Positions 1 through 9,472 of a DNA stretch of 64,000 nucleotides are shown in pieces. A program made the position numbers and the translations under genes. Position 1 is the first letter of the stretch. Each line of letters opens with the position of its first letter. The notes under the pieces were generated by a model. The model did not search any database, was not told the DNA's origin, and saw nothing but the letters and a program-made list of their open reading frames with translations. Source of the stretch: WLWS01 sp965243105 (GTDB lineage Bacteria > Pseudomonadota > Gammaproteobacteria > Eutrophobiales > Eutrophobiaceae); assembly GCA_965243105.1 (NCBI GenBank), contig CBDEUC010000003.1, forward strand, positions 620,001 through 684,000, given 5' to 3'.

Positions 1-1
1 A

Positions 2-415
2 GGACCCGGCGGCTTTGCCGTGATAAAAAATGATAAGCCCAGGGATGCAGTCCGCGTGGGGGACCTGCTGGCGATAGCAGATTCTGCCTCGCCAAGTAAG
101 TGGAAGCTTGGTGTCATACGCTGGTTGATGATTCGCCAGAACAAGGTTTTCAAGGTTGGCATACAGGCAATAAACAAGCAGGCCTTTCCGTGCGCCGTGC
201 GGGCCTGTAGCGGTAGCGCGATTGAAAAACGCTACCATCGCGCATTCCTGCTGCAGGACAAGGCAGAAAACAACAAGCGAAGCATCATCATGGCAAAAGG
301 CATGTACAGCGCTGACCGCGAACTGGAAATCAGCTACAAGGATAAAACGCAAAAAGTAACAGCGACAAGCCTTGACGAATCAACCGTCAGTTTCGATCAT
401 TTTAATTATAGCTAG
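2..415 (+). CDS. C-terminal part of a PilZ-like conserved protein (5' truncated)
   Basis: The reading frame is open from the window edge, so the GTG at 20 is probably an internal Val codon and the real start lies upstream. The visible part begins with G-P-G-G-F-A-V, continues with VGDLLAI and a W-x-LGVIRWL stretch, then a VGIQ segment. This pattern suggests a PilZ-like beta-barrel, as in c-di-GMP-binding proteins, but the N-terminal RxxxR motif that would support it is outside the window. The last third is polar and has no motif I recognise. The next gene is convergent, 27 bases away. The function is not established from this fragment. Confidence 0.5.
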   Translation, partial: GPGGFAVIKNDKPRDAVRVGDLLAIADSASPSKWKLGVIRWLMIRQNKVFKVGIQAINKQAFPCAVRACSGSAIEKRYHRAFLLQDKAENNKRSIIMAKGMYSADRELEISYKDKTQKVTATSLDESTVSFDHFNYS

Positions 416-442
416 GGTGGTGCGGTGACGACGGTGCAGCAG

Positions 443-1711
443 TTACTGCTGGCTGTCCGTATCACCAAGCAGTTCGCGCATTCGAATATCCAGCAACGCT
501 TCCTTTTCATTATTGTGCTGACCCAGGATTTCACACAGCTGTGCTAATTGCGCGTTCTTGTTCTGCCTTGCCGTATCAAGCGGCAAACGTCGCGGGATTA
601 TTCTATGCAAGTCCATCAGGCTGACTTCTGACAGGTCACGTGACAGTATCCAGGAACCACCTGCGGTACCCTGTACCCAGTTGGCAGCTTCAAGCACGCC
701 CATGATCTCGTTCACCTGGAACTGGGGTAGCTTGACCCTGTACTTGTGTAGCCGGGCAGTACTCAGGGGTAAACCCTCTTTCTGAGATCGCCACAGTGCA
801 CTGACCACCATGAAAGCATCAATGAAGTTCCAGTCCGCATCTTTTTCACCATAGCGCCAGGCATCAAGTCTGAATGCAGACAGGCAAAATGTGATATGTG
901 CACCGAGGATGACAATCACCCAGGACATGTATATCCAGACGAGGAATGTCGGAATGATCGCAATAGCCCCGTATATTGCCTCGTAGCTCGGCACTGACTT
1001 GACATATATTCCAAAACCGTACTTCGCCAGCTCAAACAATACTGCGGCAATAAATCCACCTATCATGGCATTTCGCCTCGACACGTAGCAGTTCGGAACA
1101 AGGATATATATGAGACTGAATGCGGCTGATGTTGTCAGGAAGGGCAACCATGAAATCAACCTTGCCTTTAACTCAAAACCCAGCGACACGTCCACCTCGT
1201 TCAGGGCCGGGAGCGATAGTATGTAGGAGGTAGAGACAAGCCCGATACCCAGCAGTATGGGTCCAAGGGAAATTATTGCCCAGTAAACCAGGAACCTGGC
1301 AACCGGGTTTCGACGCTTACGCACGTGCCATATCGTGTTTAACGCGGCATCAATGGTTGCCATCAACATCAGTGCGATTAGAACAAGCACGATGATGCCG
1401 GTACCGGTCAACTTTGAAGCCTTGCTTGAGAAGTCGTTGAGGTATTGCCTGACGCTGTCGCCAAAGGCCGGGGCAAAATTGTTAAATATAAAGGTCTGGA
1501 TCGAGTCCCCCATATCGGCAAATATGGGCAAACCACCGAGAAACCCGAACATCACCGTGATCAACGGTACCAGTGAAAGCAGTGTTGCATATGCCAGTGA
1601 CGAGGCGATTTGCAGCCCTCTTTGGCGGTAAAACTGGTGTACGGAAAACCGTGCAAAGAAAAACAGCCAGAGGCCTGTGAGCTTTAGCTGGTCCATGATT
1701 TTATTTGCCAT
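443..1711 (-). CDS. YihY/UPF0761 family inner membrane protein
   Basis: The protein has 423 residues from the ATG at 1711. The open frame runs further upstream, but that part overlaps the arsC-like gene antisense and looks non-coding. It has about six hydrophobic segments and the family signature near the N-terminus: RGLQIASSLAYATLLSLVPL. The long soluble C-terminal tail, after the last membrane span, is typical of the gammaproteobacterial members. The family was once mis-assigned as RNase BN and its role is unknown. No strong ribosome site precedes either the ATG at 1711 or the one at 1696, so the start is uncertain by a few codons. It is divergent from the arsC-like gene. Confidence 0.85.
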   Translation of the reverse strand: MANKIMDQLKLTGLWLFFFARFSVHQFYRQRGLQIASSLAYATLLSLVPLITVMFGFLGGLPIFADMGDSIQTFIFNNFAPAFGDSVRQYLNDFSSKASKLTGTGIIVLVLIALMLMATIDAALNTIWHVRKRRNPVARFLVYWAIISLGPILLGIGLVSTSYILSLPALNEVDVSLGFELKARLISWLPFLTTSAAFSLIYILVPNCYVSRRNAMIGGFIAAVLFELAKYGFGIYVKSVPSYEAIYGAIAIIPTFLVWIYMSWVIVILGAHITFCLSAFRLDAWRYGEKDADWNFIDAFMVVSALWRSQKEGLPLSTARLHKYRVKLPQFQVNEIMGVLEAANWVQGTAGGSWILSRDLSEVSLMDLHRIIPRRLPLDTARQNKNAQLAQLCEILGQHNNEKEALLDIRMRELLGDTDSQQ

Positions 1712-1818
1712 GCGATGTATCCGGTATCTTTTACAGTTGCCTGCGCCGTCACCGTGTCGACTGGCATGCAGGGCTGGTCGACAGGTAGAATACCACCACG
1801 AATCAAAAGGAGACAGGT

Positions 1819-2166
1819 ATGAGTGTACGTATATACCATAATCCCCGCTGCTCCAAGTCCAGGCAGACACTTCAACTGCTGCAAGAACGAGGCGAGGAAA
1901 TAGAGATTATCGAGTATCTCAAGACACCGCCCACGGCGGCGGAGTTAAAGGAAACACTCGCACTGCTGCAAATGAGCCCGCGTGAACTGGCGCGTAAAGG
2001 CGAAGCTGTTTACAGGGAACTCGGACTGGACAACGAGAACCTTTCCGAGAGCGAAGTTATCGACAGCATGGTGGCCAACCCTATACTGATTGAACGACCC
2101 ATCGTGTTTGCCAATGGCACGGCCAAAATCGGCCGACCGCCCGAAAGTATAGCGGAAATACTTTAG
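1819..2166 (+). CDS. arsC: ArsC-family (glutaredoxin-dependent) arsenate reductase
   Basis: The protein has 115 residues, normal for the glutaredoxin-linked ArsC family in the thioredoxin fold. The catalytic Cys11 is in NPRCSKSRQ, and the Arg-containing segments LIERPIVF and IGRPPE match the oxyanion-binding positions of the family. It would reduce arsenate to arsenite using glutathione and glutaredoxin. A clear AAGGAG site precedes the ATG. No arsenite efflux gene or ArsR regulator is adjacent, so this may be a housekeeping ArsC/YfgD-type protein rather than part of a resistance operon. wrbA follows after 17 bases, suggesting co-transcription. Confidence 0.88.
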   Translation: MSVRIYHNPRCSKSRQTLQLLQERGEEIEIIEYLKTPPTAAELKETLALLQMSPRELARKGEAVYRELGLDNENLSESEVIDSMVANPILIERPIVFANGTAKIGRPPESIAEIL

Positions 2167-2183
2167 CCTGCTGAGCTACCATC

Positions 2184-2780
2184 ATGAGCGAAATACTCAT
2201 CCTTTATTACAGTCGCTACGGCAATGTTGCGGAGATGGCGAGGCACATTGCCCACGGCGTGGAATCCGTCGAGGGATGCAGCGCCCGGGTTCGCTGTGTG
2301 CCACCGGTCTCAAGTGTGACCGAGGCAAGTGAGCCGGCGATCCCGGAGTCGGGGCCGCCCTACGCCAGCACCGATGACTTGCTGGAATGTGATGGCCTGG
2401 CACTCGGCAGTCCAACACGGTTCGGCAACATGGCCGCGGCAATGAAGTCATTTCTCGATGGCACGGGGGATATATGGGCATCTGCCAGCCTCGCGGGTAA
2501 ACCTGCCTCGGTGTTTACATCAACCGGGAGCATGCATGGTGGGCAGGAATCAACGCTTTTATCCATGATGATTCCACTGCTACATCACGGCATGCTGATC
2601 CTGGGCTTACCCTATTCCGAAGCAGCACTGATGAGTACAAATACCGGCGGAACACCCTACGGCGCCAGTCACCTTGCAGGCGCAGCCAGCGACCGTGCAA
2701 TCAGCGATGAAGAAAAAAACCTGTGCATAGCCCAGGGTAAACGACTGGCAGAAACAGCCCGGCAACTGGCAAAAAAGTAA
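2184..2780 (+). CDS. wrbA: NAD(P)H:quinone oxidoreductase, WrbA type
   Basis: A flavodoxin-like protein of 198 residues. The FMN phosphate loop is YYSRYGNVAEMA near the N-terminus, followed by GSPTRFGNMAAAMKSFLD and FTSTGSMHGGQE, which are hallmark WrbA segments. WrbA enzymes are tetrameric FMN proteins that carry out two-electron quinone reduction and so limit semiquinone formation. The gene directly follows the ArsC-like gene, as in many gammaproteobacteria, and is convergent with hda, with only 11 bases between the two stops. Confidence 0.93.
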   Translation: MSEILILYYSRYGNVAEMARHIAHGVESVEGCSARVRCVPPVSSVTEASEPAIPESGPPYASTDDLLECDGLALGSPTRFGNMAAAMKSFLDGTGDIWASASLAGKPASVFTSTGSMHGGQESTLLSMMIPLLHHGMLILGLPYSEAALMSTNTGGTPYGASHLAGAASDRAISDEEKNLCIAQGKRLAETARQLAKK

Positions 2781-2791
2781 GCGCCTGGGAA

Positions 2792-3499
2792 TTACTCGTC
2801 CAGCAGGTTTTTCACGAAGGGGATGGTGAGCTTTTTCTTTGCAACCAGGCTGGCCCGGTCAAGACCGTCAAGTAATTTGAAAAGGCTGTGCATATCGCGG
2901 CTCACTCGCCGCAACAGGTAATTGGCAACATCATCCGGCAGGTCAAATCCTCGCGCGTCGGCCCGCTTTTTAAGAGCCCGAAGACTTTCTTCCTCGTTTA
3001 ACGACTCGATATGAAAGACCAGATCCCAGGCCAGGCGTGATGACAGGTCTGCAAGGACAATAGAACTGCCCCTTGGACTTTCACAGCCTGTTATAACCAT
3101 GGGTGTGTGTTCCTCGCGCATGCGATTAAACAGGTGAAACAGGGCCTGTTCCCACTCGGCACTACCTGCAATACCGTCAACATCATCAAGGCACACGAGG
3201 TCGAGATTCTCCAGGCCATCGAGCATGGCCGGCGTGAAATTTTCCGATTCAGACAGTGGAATATAAACCACGGCAAGTTCGTGGCTGGCCGCTGCATTGC
3301 ACAGCGCCTGCATAAGATGACTTTTACCTGAACCCGCCGGGCCCCACAGGTATAGATTTTTTTTACCCTCTCCCGCTGAAAGGCCCCTTAGCAGATCAAC
3401 AAGCTGCTGGTTCTTGCCTGCTTCAAACAGGTCAAAATCGATGTGTTCAAACTTGCTGAATGCCAGCGGGATTTGCGTGCCCGCAGAAACGCCTGTCAT
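2792..3499 (-). CDS. hda: DnaA regulatory inactivator Hda
   Basis: An AAA+ protein of 235 residues, homologous to the ATPase core of DnaA but lacking its DNA-binding domain IV. The Walker A motif is GPAGSGKS at residues 53-60 and the Walker B region is LVCLDDVDGI. The short N-terminus (QIPLAF) carries the beta-clamp-binding motif of the family. With the DNA-loaded clamp, Hda stimulates ATP hydrolysis by DnaA and so limits re-initiation. Its ATG overlaps the end of the perM-like gene by 4 bases, indicating translational coupling. The order DUF2066-perM-hda is conserved in gammaproteobacteria. Confidence 0.93.
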   Translation of the reverse strand: MTGVSAGTQIPLAFSKFEHIDFDLFEAGKNQQLVDLLRGLSAGEGKKNLYLWGPAGSGKSHLMQALCNAAASHELAVVYIPLSESENFTPAMLDGLENLDLVCLDDVDGIAGSAEWEQALFHLFNRMREEHTPMVITGCESPRGSSIVLADLSSRLAWDLVFHIESLNEEESLRALKKRADARGFDLPDDVANYLLRRVSRDMHSLFKLLDGLDRASLVAKKKLTIPFVKNLLDE

Positions 3500-4554
3500 G
3501 GTGTGTAAAATTCACTTTCAAGATAGTGCTGCCTCAGGTGGCGTAATAAAACAACTATTACGGCGGCAACGGGCAGGGCCAGCAGGACCCCAAAAAAGCC
3601 GAATAGCTGGCCACCGGCCATTACCGCGAATATGACCGCCACCGGGTGAAGACCAATCCTGTCCCCGACAAGTATGGGAGACAGGATCATTCCTTCCACA
3701 GCCTGTCCGGCTCCGAATACGAGCCCTACGTATACCAGGTGAATAAAATCCTGGAACTGCATAAACGCCAGGACGCCCGCGATACCGATCCCCACGATGG
3801 CACCAAGGTAGGGTACAAAACTGACAAGTCCCGCGAGCATACCAACCAGTAGCGCAAACTCCAGGCCGACGGCCCACAGGCCAATGGAATACATGAAGCC
3901 AAGAGCCAGCATCAGCAGGAGCTGGCCTCGCAGGAATTCCGCCAGCACAACATCGCACTCTTTCGTCAGGCGGCTGACCAGGGGTTCATACTTGCGTGGA
4001 ACCAGGTCATGCACCTGGGCGACAAGTATGTCCCAGTCCCTGAGCAGGTAAAAAGTAACCACCGGCACCAGCACGAGGTAAGCCAGCCAGGCAAATATCA
4101 GCTGCCCCGAGTGGCTGACCTTACCGAGCACGATCCCGAGCAGGTTGCCCAGGTCCTGCCAGTTTCCGGCCAGGGTACTCTTGAGAGCATCAAGATTGAT
4201 ATTCTCGACGGTGACATTAAAAGTCGCGGCTATCCAGGGAATGGCCACATCCTGTAACCAGGGCACGATGAGTGGGATCCTCGCAGCCAGCGCATTAATC
4301 TGCTCCTGCAACAGCGGCACAAGTATCAACAGCATTAACAGGCCAAAAATAAACATCACACCAAATACGACCAGCACCGCAACCGTGCGTGATAGTTTTC
4401 TTTGCTCGAGCCTGTCTGTCAGGGGGTCGCCGAGATAGGCCAGCAAGGCTGAAACAAGAAATGGTGTTAAAACCGGCGCCAGCAGGTAAAGCAACCATGC
4501 GCCGAGAAAGACACAGGCCAGCAACAACCACTTTTGTGCATCCGTCATGATCAC
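3496..4554 (-). CDS. perM: AI-2E family transporter (PerM-like permease)
   Basis: An integral membrane protein of 352 residues with about eight predicted spans. It has the AI-2E/PerM architecture: two N-terminal helices, a long loop with amphipathic segments near residues 80-140, then a helical bundle containing FVPYLGAIVGIGIA and VGDRIGLHPVAVIFAV. Family members include TqsA and many permeases of unknown substrate, so quorum-signal transport should not be assumed. The gene overlaps both neighbours by 4 bases, forming a tightly coupled DUF2066-perM-hda operon. Confidence 0.9.
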   Translation of the reverse strand: MIMTDAQKWLLLACVFLGAWLLYLLAPVLTPFLVSALLAYLGDPLTDRLEQRKLSRTVAVLVVFGVMFIFGLLMLLILVPLLQEQINALAARIPLIVPWLQDVAIPWIAATFNVTVENINLDALKSTLAGNWQDLGNLLGIVLGKVSHSGQLIFAWLAYLVLVPVVTFYLLRDWDILVAQVHDLVPRKYEPLVSRLTKECDVVLAEFLRGQLLLMLALGFMYSIGLWAVGLEFALLVGMLAGLVSFVPYLGAIVGIGIAGVLAFMQFQDFIHLVYVGLVFGAGQAVEGMILSPILVGDRIGLHPVAVIFAVMAGGQLFGFFGVLLALPVAAVIVVLLRHLRQHYLESEFYTP

Positions 4555-5612
4555 GGTAACAACCTGTAGTCTGAGCCCCGGCTCGTGATGGGTTCAAGAA
4601 TACGCCCAAGTTCTATTGCCTGGCTAACGGCGAGCTGACCACCGTGTGCTTCGAGCAAAAATGTCACTCGCCCGGCCTGTACCTGCTCGACTTCTACATC
4701 TGAAACGGAGTTGAGTGAACCAAGGTAAGCCAGCACTTTTGCATACTGGTCAACGGAGAAAATATCCGACACGGCCAGCCTCACCCTGTTTACACCCACA
4801 TCCGTGGCAACAGGCGTATATTGAGCGGCCAGCACATCCGCAAGATTATCGATTCCCTCGTCCAGCACTGCCTCGACCAGGTCTGACTCGCTGTTCCAGC
4901 GCGCCATTTGCCCGTCCAGGTACATGGTCCAGTTTGCTTCCCATATTCCCGGCACGGGAGATTCAAGCGTGATTGCCAGGATGGTGTCTGCCTGGTAACG
5001 GGAGGACGCGTTTAGCACGGGCTCCCTGAACCCACCCCACAGGTCACTGGCCCTGAGCATGGCCGTATCATCCAGGTCCAACAGGGGATGTAAAAGCGCT
5101 ATACCTCTTTGCTTTGCGCGAAGTTCAAGAACCTTGATAAAGTCCGCGCCTTCCTCGAGACCCAGCAAGCGCCGTCCTTCCTGGTCGGAGACCGCCAGCC
5201 ATACCAGTGTGGAAGGTCTCTCCCAGCCCCATACGGGAATACCAAGGCCACGCAAGGCCCTGTTCAGGCTATCCTCGTCAAACTTGACCCACAGCCGTGT
5301 TTCCGGGGTACGCACCAGCTCGCCCTCTTCCGTCACGTGCTCGCTGAACGCCTCCCGGTAGCGGTATTGCTGCAGGTAATCGTTGGCCCGGTCGAACAGG
5401 GGTCGAATTGATGCTCTTCCCGCCGCCTGGCGATCGCCCGTGAGTTTTATCAGTACACGGCGAAATGCTGTTTGTACGCCTTCTGCACGAACAGCGTCGG
5501 ACTGATCGGCCACGGGGATTTCCACTTCGTAAAGACCCGGCACCCGGATGGCAAGCGCATTCATGGAACTGGCAAGCAGGAACACAAGTAGCGGGATTCG
5601 TAGCTTCAACAT
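4551..5612 (-). CDS. Secreted DUF2066 domain protein
   Basis: The ATG at 5612 gives 353 residues that begin with a typical signal peptide (MLKLRIPLLVFLLASS, then ALA before the mature protein). The longer frame would use a TTG at 5678 and would bury that signal, so 5612 is preferred. The mature N-terminal half has the DUF2066 pattern VPVADQSDAVRAEGVQTAF followed by RRVLIKLTG. The function is unknown; the family is periplasmic and lies next to purM in many gammaproteobacteria. It is divergent from purM, with 86 bases between starts, and overlaps perM by 4 bases. Confidence 0.85.
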   Translation of the reverse strand: MLKLRIPLLVFLLASSMNALAIRVPGLYEVEIPVADQSDAVRAEGVQTAFRRVLIKLTGDRQAAGRASIRPLFDRANDYLQQYRYREAFSEHVTEEGELVRTPETRLWVKFDEDSLNRALRGLGIPVWGWERPSTLVWLAVSDQEGRRLLGLEEGADFIKVLELRAKQRGIALLHPLLDLDDTAMLRASDLWGGFREPVLNASSRYQADTILAITLESPVPGIWEANWTMYLDGQMARWNSESDLVEAVLDEGIDNLADVLAAQYTPVATDVGVNRVRLAVSDIFSVDQYAKVLAYLGSLNSVSDVEVEQVQAGRVTFLLEAHGGQLAVSQAIELGRILEPITSRGSDYRLLP

Positions 5613-5698
5613 AAGCAGCACGCTATGCAAGAGCAGGTATGAAGTCAAGGATTGCCGGAGGTAGTGCTTAAAATTCAATCTGCCTGTAACATTATGAT

Positions 5699-6742
5699 AT
5701 GTCCAACAACAATAAATCCGGCGCCAATTATGCCGATGCGGGTGTCAGCATTGATCGTGGCAATGCACTGGTCGATCGTATCAAGAATCGTGTCAGGGCC
5801 ACGGAACGCAGCGGTGTACTTGGCGGGCTGGGCGGTTTCGGGGCACTTTTTGACATCTCCTCGCTGGATTATCGCGAACCCGTGCTGGTTTCAGGAACTG
5901 ATGGCGTGGGAACCAAGATCAAGCTGGCAATCGATTCCGGACGACACGACACAATTGGTATTGACCTGGTTGCCATGTGCGTCAATGACCTGCTGGTGCA
6001 AGGTGCAGAACCGCTGTTTTTCCTCGACTACTTTGCCTGCTCAAGGCTTGATGTGGATGTAGCTGAGCAGGTCATTTCCGGAATCGCCGAGGGCTGTGAA
6101 CTCGCAGGCTGCGCCCTTGTTGGCGGCGAAACCGCTGAAATGCCGGGAATGTACCAGGAAGGAGAATACGATCTCGCCGGTTTTTGCGTCGGTGCAGTAG
6201 AGAAGTCCGGCATCATTGACGGCACAACTGTCGCGCCTGGCGATGTCGCGTTGGCGCTGGCGTCAAGTGGAGTACACTCAAACGGATATTCGCTGGTGCG
6301 TCATCTTGTTGAGCACAGCAATACTGACCTGGGCGAAAAATTCCAGGACAGAACACTGCTGGACGCCCTGCTTGAACCCACGAGGATTTATATCAAGAGT
6401 GTTCACCAATTGCTTGGCCAGGCCAGGATAAAAGCCATCTCTCACATTACCGGTGGCGGCCTGCTTGAAAATATACCTCGCGTAGTTCCCGGGCAATACT
6501 GCACCGTGATTGATCGCAGCAGCTGGCAACTCCCGGAGATATTCCAGTGGTTACAGGAAGCCGGTAGCATTGAAGACTCGGAAATGTTTCGCACTTTTAA
6601 TTGCGGAGTCGGACTTGTCCTGGTTCTTGACCCGGGCGACGTCGATAGCGCCATGCAATTGCTTGGGGAGTGTGGAGAAAAAGCCTGGGTTATTGGTGAA
6701 ATTAAAGCTGCTGAAGGTGCGCCTGCCGTACAGTTAAACTGA
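5699..6742 (+). CDS. purM: Phosphoribosylformylglycinamidine cyclo-ligase (AIR synthase)
   Basis: The protein has 347 residues, the normal length for PurM. It converts FGAM and ATP to aminoimidazole ribotide, the fifth step of purine synthesis. Typical segments are YADAGVSIDRGNALV at the N-terminus, the nucleotide-binding stretch VSGTDGVGTKIKLA, and LVGGETAEMPGMY. The C-terminal half carries ALASSGVHSNGYSLVR and ITGGGLLENIPR. In many gammaproteobacteria purN follows directly; here purM is followed by the convergent trmJ, so purN must be elsewhere. Confidence 0.97.
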   Translation: MSNNNKSGANYADAGVSIDRGNALVDRIKNRVRATERSGVLGGLGGFGALFDISSLDYREPVLVSGTDGVGTKIKLAIDSGRHDTIGIDLVAMCVNDLLVQGAEPLFFLDYFACSRLDVDVAEQVISGIAEGCELAGCALVGGETAEMPGMYQEGEYDLAGFCVGAVEKSGIIDGTTVAPGDVALALASSGVHSNGYSLVRHLVEHSNTDLGEKFQDRTLLDALLEPTRIYIKSVHQLLGQARIKAISHITGGGLLENIPRVVPGQYCTVIDRSSWQLPEIFQWLQEAGSIEDSEMFRTFNCGVGLVLVLDPGDVDSAMQLLGECGEKAWVIGEIKAAEGAPAVQLN

Positions 6743-6761
6743 ATGTCCTTGAAGCCGTAAA

Positions 6762-7526
6762 TTAACCTTCGTCGTTTTCCTTTGACAGGTTCTGGCGTAC
6801 TGATTCGATTATTCCCCTGACCATGTTGTACTCTTCCGCATCAAGTTCGCTACGATTGATAATACGCTTGAGACGTCGCATGAGCCGGCGCGGTGTGCCA
6901 GGGTCAAGGTATCCCGTTTCGACCAGGCAGTGTTCAAGCTGTTCAAACAGCTGCTGGATTTGCTCATGGCTGGCAGGGGCTACGCGATTTACTTCCCCAT
7001 CATCAAAATTTTCTTCAATTTCTTCCGCCAGCAGGTTCATTCTTATCTCGTAACTGATGATCTGCACCGCGGATGCGATATTGAGCGAGGAAAAGTCGGG
7101 GTTTGCCGGGATCTGGATCATCGCGTTACACAGTTCCAGCTCCTCGTTTGCCAGCCCGGAACTCTCCCGACCAAAAACGAAAGCAACACCATTGCCCTGC
7201 TGAAGTGAATCACGCACTCTCGTCGCAGCATTTGATGGTGTGTACAGCGGCCAGGGTATGCTGCGTCTTCGGGTACTGGTGCCAAACACGAGGTGACAGT
7301 CTGCTATGGCACCGGCAAGCGAATCGTGAAGTTGCGCGTTAGCAAGAATGTCATCGGCCCCGGAGGCACGCGCCGTGGCTTCTGCATCCGGATATATTTT
7401 TGGACTCACAAGAACCAGGCTTGAGAGCCCCATCGTTTTCATAGCTCTCGCCGTTGCACCAATATTTCCCGGGTGCGTAGTGCCTACAAGGACGATTTTA
7501 ATGTCATTTAATAATGATTCTGTCAT
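6762..7526 (-). CDS. trmJ: tRNA (cytidine/uridine-2'-O-)-methyltransferase TrmJ
   Basis: A SPOUT-class methyltransferase of 254 residues. The N-terminal IVLVGTTHPGNIGATARAMK and the trefoil-knot segments FGRESSGLANEEL and PANPDFSSLNIASAVQI match TrmJ/TrmH enzymes. The helical C-terminal extension (about residues 165-250), ending in a RRLMRRLKRIINR stretch, is characteristic of TrmJ. It methylates the ribose at tRNA position 32 using S-adenosylmethionine. It is divergent from suhB, as in many relatives, with about 100 bases between starts. Confidence 0.94.
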   Translation of the reverse strand: MTESLLNDIKIVLVGTTHPGNIGATARAMKTMGLSSLVLVSPKIYPDAEATARASGADDILANAQLHDSLAGAIADCHLVFGTSTRRRSIPWPLYTPSNAATRVRDSLQQGNGVAFVFGRESSGLANEELELCNAMIQIPANPDFSSLNIASAVQIISYEIRMNLLAEEIEENFDDGEVNRVAPASHEQIQQLFEQLEHCLVETGYLDPGTPRRLMRRLKRIINRSELDAEEYNMVRGIIESVRQNLSKENDEG

Positions 7527-7628
7527 GCTTCGCGCTTCTATACTTTGCCGTGCCCCCGTACAATAGCACGTTACGCCGCCACTATTGGCAACAGTGCCAG
7601 CTTACAAACCTAGGAGTAGATAATAAAA

Positions 7629-8402
7629 ATGCACCCGATGCTCAATATTGCCATAAGAGCAGCTCACGCGGCAGGCGATCACATAATTCGCTACGTCGAC
7701 CGGATTGAAGGTATGGAGGTCGATATCAAGGGAAAAAATGATTTCGTCACCGAGGTCGATCGACAGGCAGAAAGCATCATAATTGACCAGCTCAAGAGTG
7801 CCTATCCTGACCACGCTATCCTCGCAGAGGAAAGTGGCAGGAAGGGTGAGTCTGAATATACCTGGGTGATTGACCCTCTTGATGGCACGACAAACTTTCT
7901 TCATGGTTTTCCGCAGTACGCAGTGTCAATTGCGCTGTTGCACAGGGGAGTACCTGACCAGGCCGTGGTCTACGACCCTCTCAAGCAGGAACTGTTTACC
8001 GCAAGTAAAGGAGCCGGTGCCCAGCTTAATAAGCGGCGCATTCGAGTGAGCCGGCAAAAAGGCCTTGAAGCAGCACTGATTGGTACGGGTTTTCCCTTTG
8101 GCAACATGGAAAGACTGGAACAGTACCTGGATAACTTTCGCGCCATATGCCCGGTAACCTCCGGAATTCGCCGGGCGGGTTCCGCGGCCCTGGACCTGGC
8201 CTACGTGGCCAGCGGCAGGCTTGACGGGTTCTGGGAATATGACCTCAAGACCTGGGACATCGCGGCCGGGGTTTTGCTGGTACTTGAGGCCGGCGGCACC
8301 ATAGTAGATATGCAGGGTAATGAAGATTACCTTGAATCGGGGAACATCATTGCCGCGAGCCCTTCTTTAACCGGTGAGCTACTGAAAATCCTTCGACAGT
8401 GA
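7629..8402 (+). CDS. suhB: Inositol-1-monophosphatase family protein SuhB
   Basis: The protein has 257 residues. It carries the Mg-binding IMPase motifs: ILAEESG, WVIDPLDGTTNFLHG and, in the C-terminal half, WDIAAGVLLVLEAGG. SuhB hydrolyses inositol phosphates, and in E. coli also joins the rRNA antitermination complex. A TAGGAG ribosome site lies upstream of the ATG. Only 14 bases separate its stop from rfbB, so the sugar operon downstream may partly rely on the suhB promoter. suhB marks the left boundary of the sugar island. Confidence 0.95.
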   Translation: MHPMLNIAIRAAHAAGDHIIRYVDRIEGMEVDIKGKNDFVTEVDRQAESIIIDQLKSAYPDHAILAEESGRKGESEYTWVIDPLDGTTNFLHGFPQYAVSIALLHRGVPDQAVVYDPLKQELFTASKGAGAQLNKRRIRVSRQKGLEAALIGTGFPFGNMERLEQYLDNFRAICPVTSGIRRAGSAALDLAYVASGRLDGFWEYDLKTWDIAAGVLLVLEAGGTIVDMQGNEDYLESGNIIAASPSLTGELLKILRQ

Positions 8403-8416
8403 CCAATTGTTAAGTC

Positions 8417-9472
8417 ATGAAGATCATAGTGACGGGTGGTGCAGGATTTATTGGCAGTAACCTGTTGCGATATCTTCATAAGCAGGGTGAGCATGAACTG
8501 CTGAATATTGACAAGCTTTGTTTTCCAGGCAGCCGGCACACTGTTAGCGAGTTCGAGTCCCTGCCCACTTATCGACATATTGAAACTGATATTGTTGAGC
8601 AGGCAGAGATGGTGAGCCTGTTTGCCGAGTTTAAGCCGGATGTGGTTTTTCACCTGGCAGCTGAATCACATGTAGACCGATCCATTGATAGCCCGGGCAG
8701 TTTCATCGAATCAAATATTCAGGGTACCTATTCTCTGCTTGAGGCGTTTCGACATTATTATACCGGGCTTGATGAGCAGCAAAGACAACACAAAAAATTT
8801 ATCCATGTCTCCACCGACGAAGTGTATGGCAGTCTTGAACTGGAACAGGCTGCCTTTACCGAGAACAATCCCTACCATCCGAATTCACCCTATGCGGCAA
8901 GCAAGGCCGCGTCAGATCACCTGGTGACTTCATGGGGCCACACTTACCAGTTACCCCTCGTCATTACCAATTGTTCCAACAATTATGGGCCTTACCAGTT
9001 TCCGGAGAAACTGATCCCCCTTGTCATTTCCAAGGCCATTAGCGACCAGCCAATCCCGGTATATGGAAAAGGGGAAAACATTCGGGACTGGCTGCATGTT
9101 GAAGACCATGTCAGGGCACTTGTAAGAGTGCAGGAAAAAGGCAGGCCCGGAGAGAGTTACAACATAGGCGCCCAAAACGAGGTGAGTAACATTGAGCTTG
9201 TTCAGCAAATTTGTGACATTGTCGATGAAATTCATCCCGGAATTACCTCAAAGCGTGACCTGATTCAATTTGTTCAGGACAGGCCCGGTCATGATTTTCG
9301 CTATGCTATTGATAACAGAAAAATAATTAGTGAACTTGACTGGCAACCCCGTGAAGAATTTGGCGCAGGGTTAAGACGCACCGTGGCCTGGTACCTCGAC
9401 AACCAGCAGTGGTGTGAAAGAGTTTGCGAAGGAAGCTACGATGGCAGAAGACTGGGAGTGAGCACACAGTGA
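8417..9472 (+). CDS. rfbB: dTDP-glucose 4,6-dehydratase RmlB
   Basis: An extended short-chain dehydrogenase of 351 residues. The NAD-binding motif is TGGAGFIG at residues 6-13, the catalytic STDE triad region is near residues 132-135, and YxxxK is Tyr159/Lys163 in YAASKAASDH. The RDWLHVEDH segment is typical of RmlB. It converts dTDP-glucose to dTDP-4-keto-6-deoxyglucose. The stop overlaps the GTG start of rfbA. There is no rfbC or rfbD in the window, so the product is probably not destined for rhamnose here but for the aminotransferase encoded further down the operon. Confidence 0.97.
   Translation: MKIIVTGGAGFIGSNLLRYLHKQGEHELLNIDKLCFPGSRHTVSEFESLPTYRHIETDIVEQAEMVSLFAEFKPDVVFHLAAESHVDRSIDSPGSFIESNIQGTYSLLEAFRHYYTGLDEQQRQHKKFIHVSTDEVYGSLELEQAAFTENNPYHPNSPYAASKAASDHLVTSWGHTYQLPLVITNCSNNYGPYQFPEKLIPLVISKAISDQPIPVYGKGENIRDWLHVEDHVRALVRVQEKGRPGESYNIGAQNEVSNIELVQQICDIVDEIHPGITSKRDLIQFVQDRPGHDFRYAIDNRKIISELDWQPREEFGAGLRRTVAWYLDNQQWCERVCEGSYDGRRLGVSTQ

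Noticed and set aside
206..222. GCGGTAGCG resembling the ops element of RfaH-controlled operons
   Set aside because: It lies inside the first coding region, no JUMPstart sequence surrounds it, and no polysaccharide operon follows directly.
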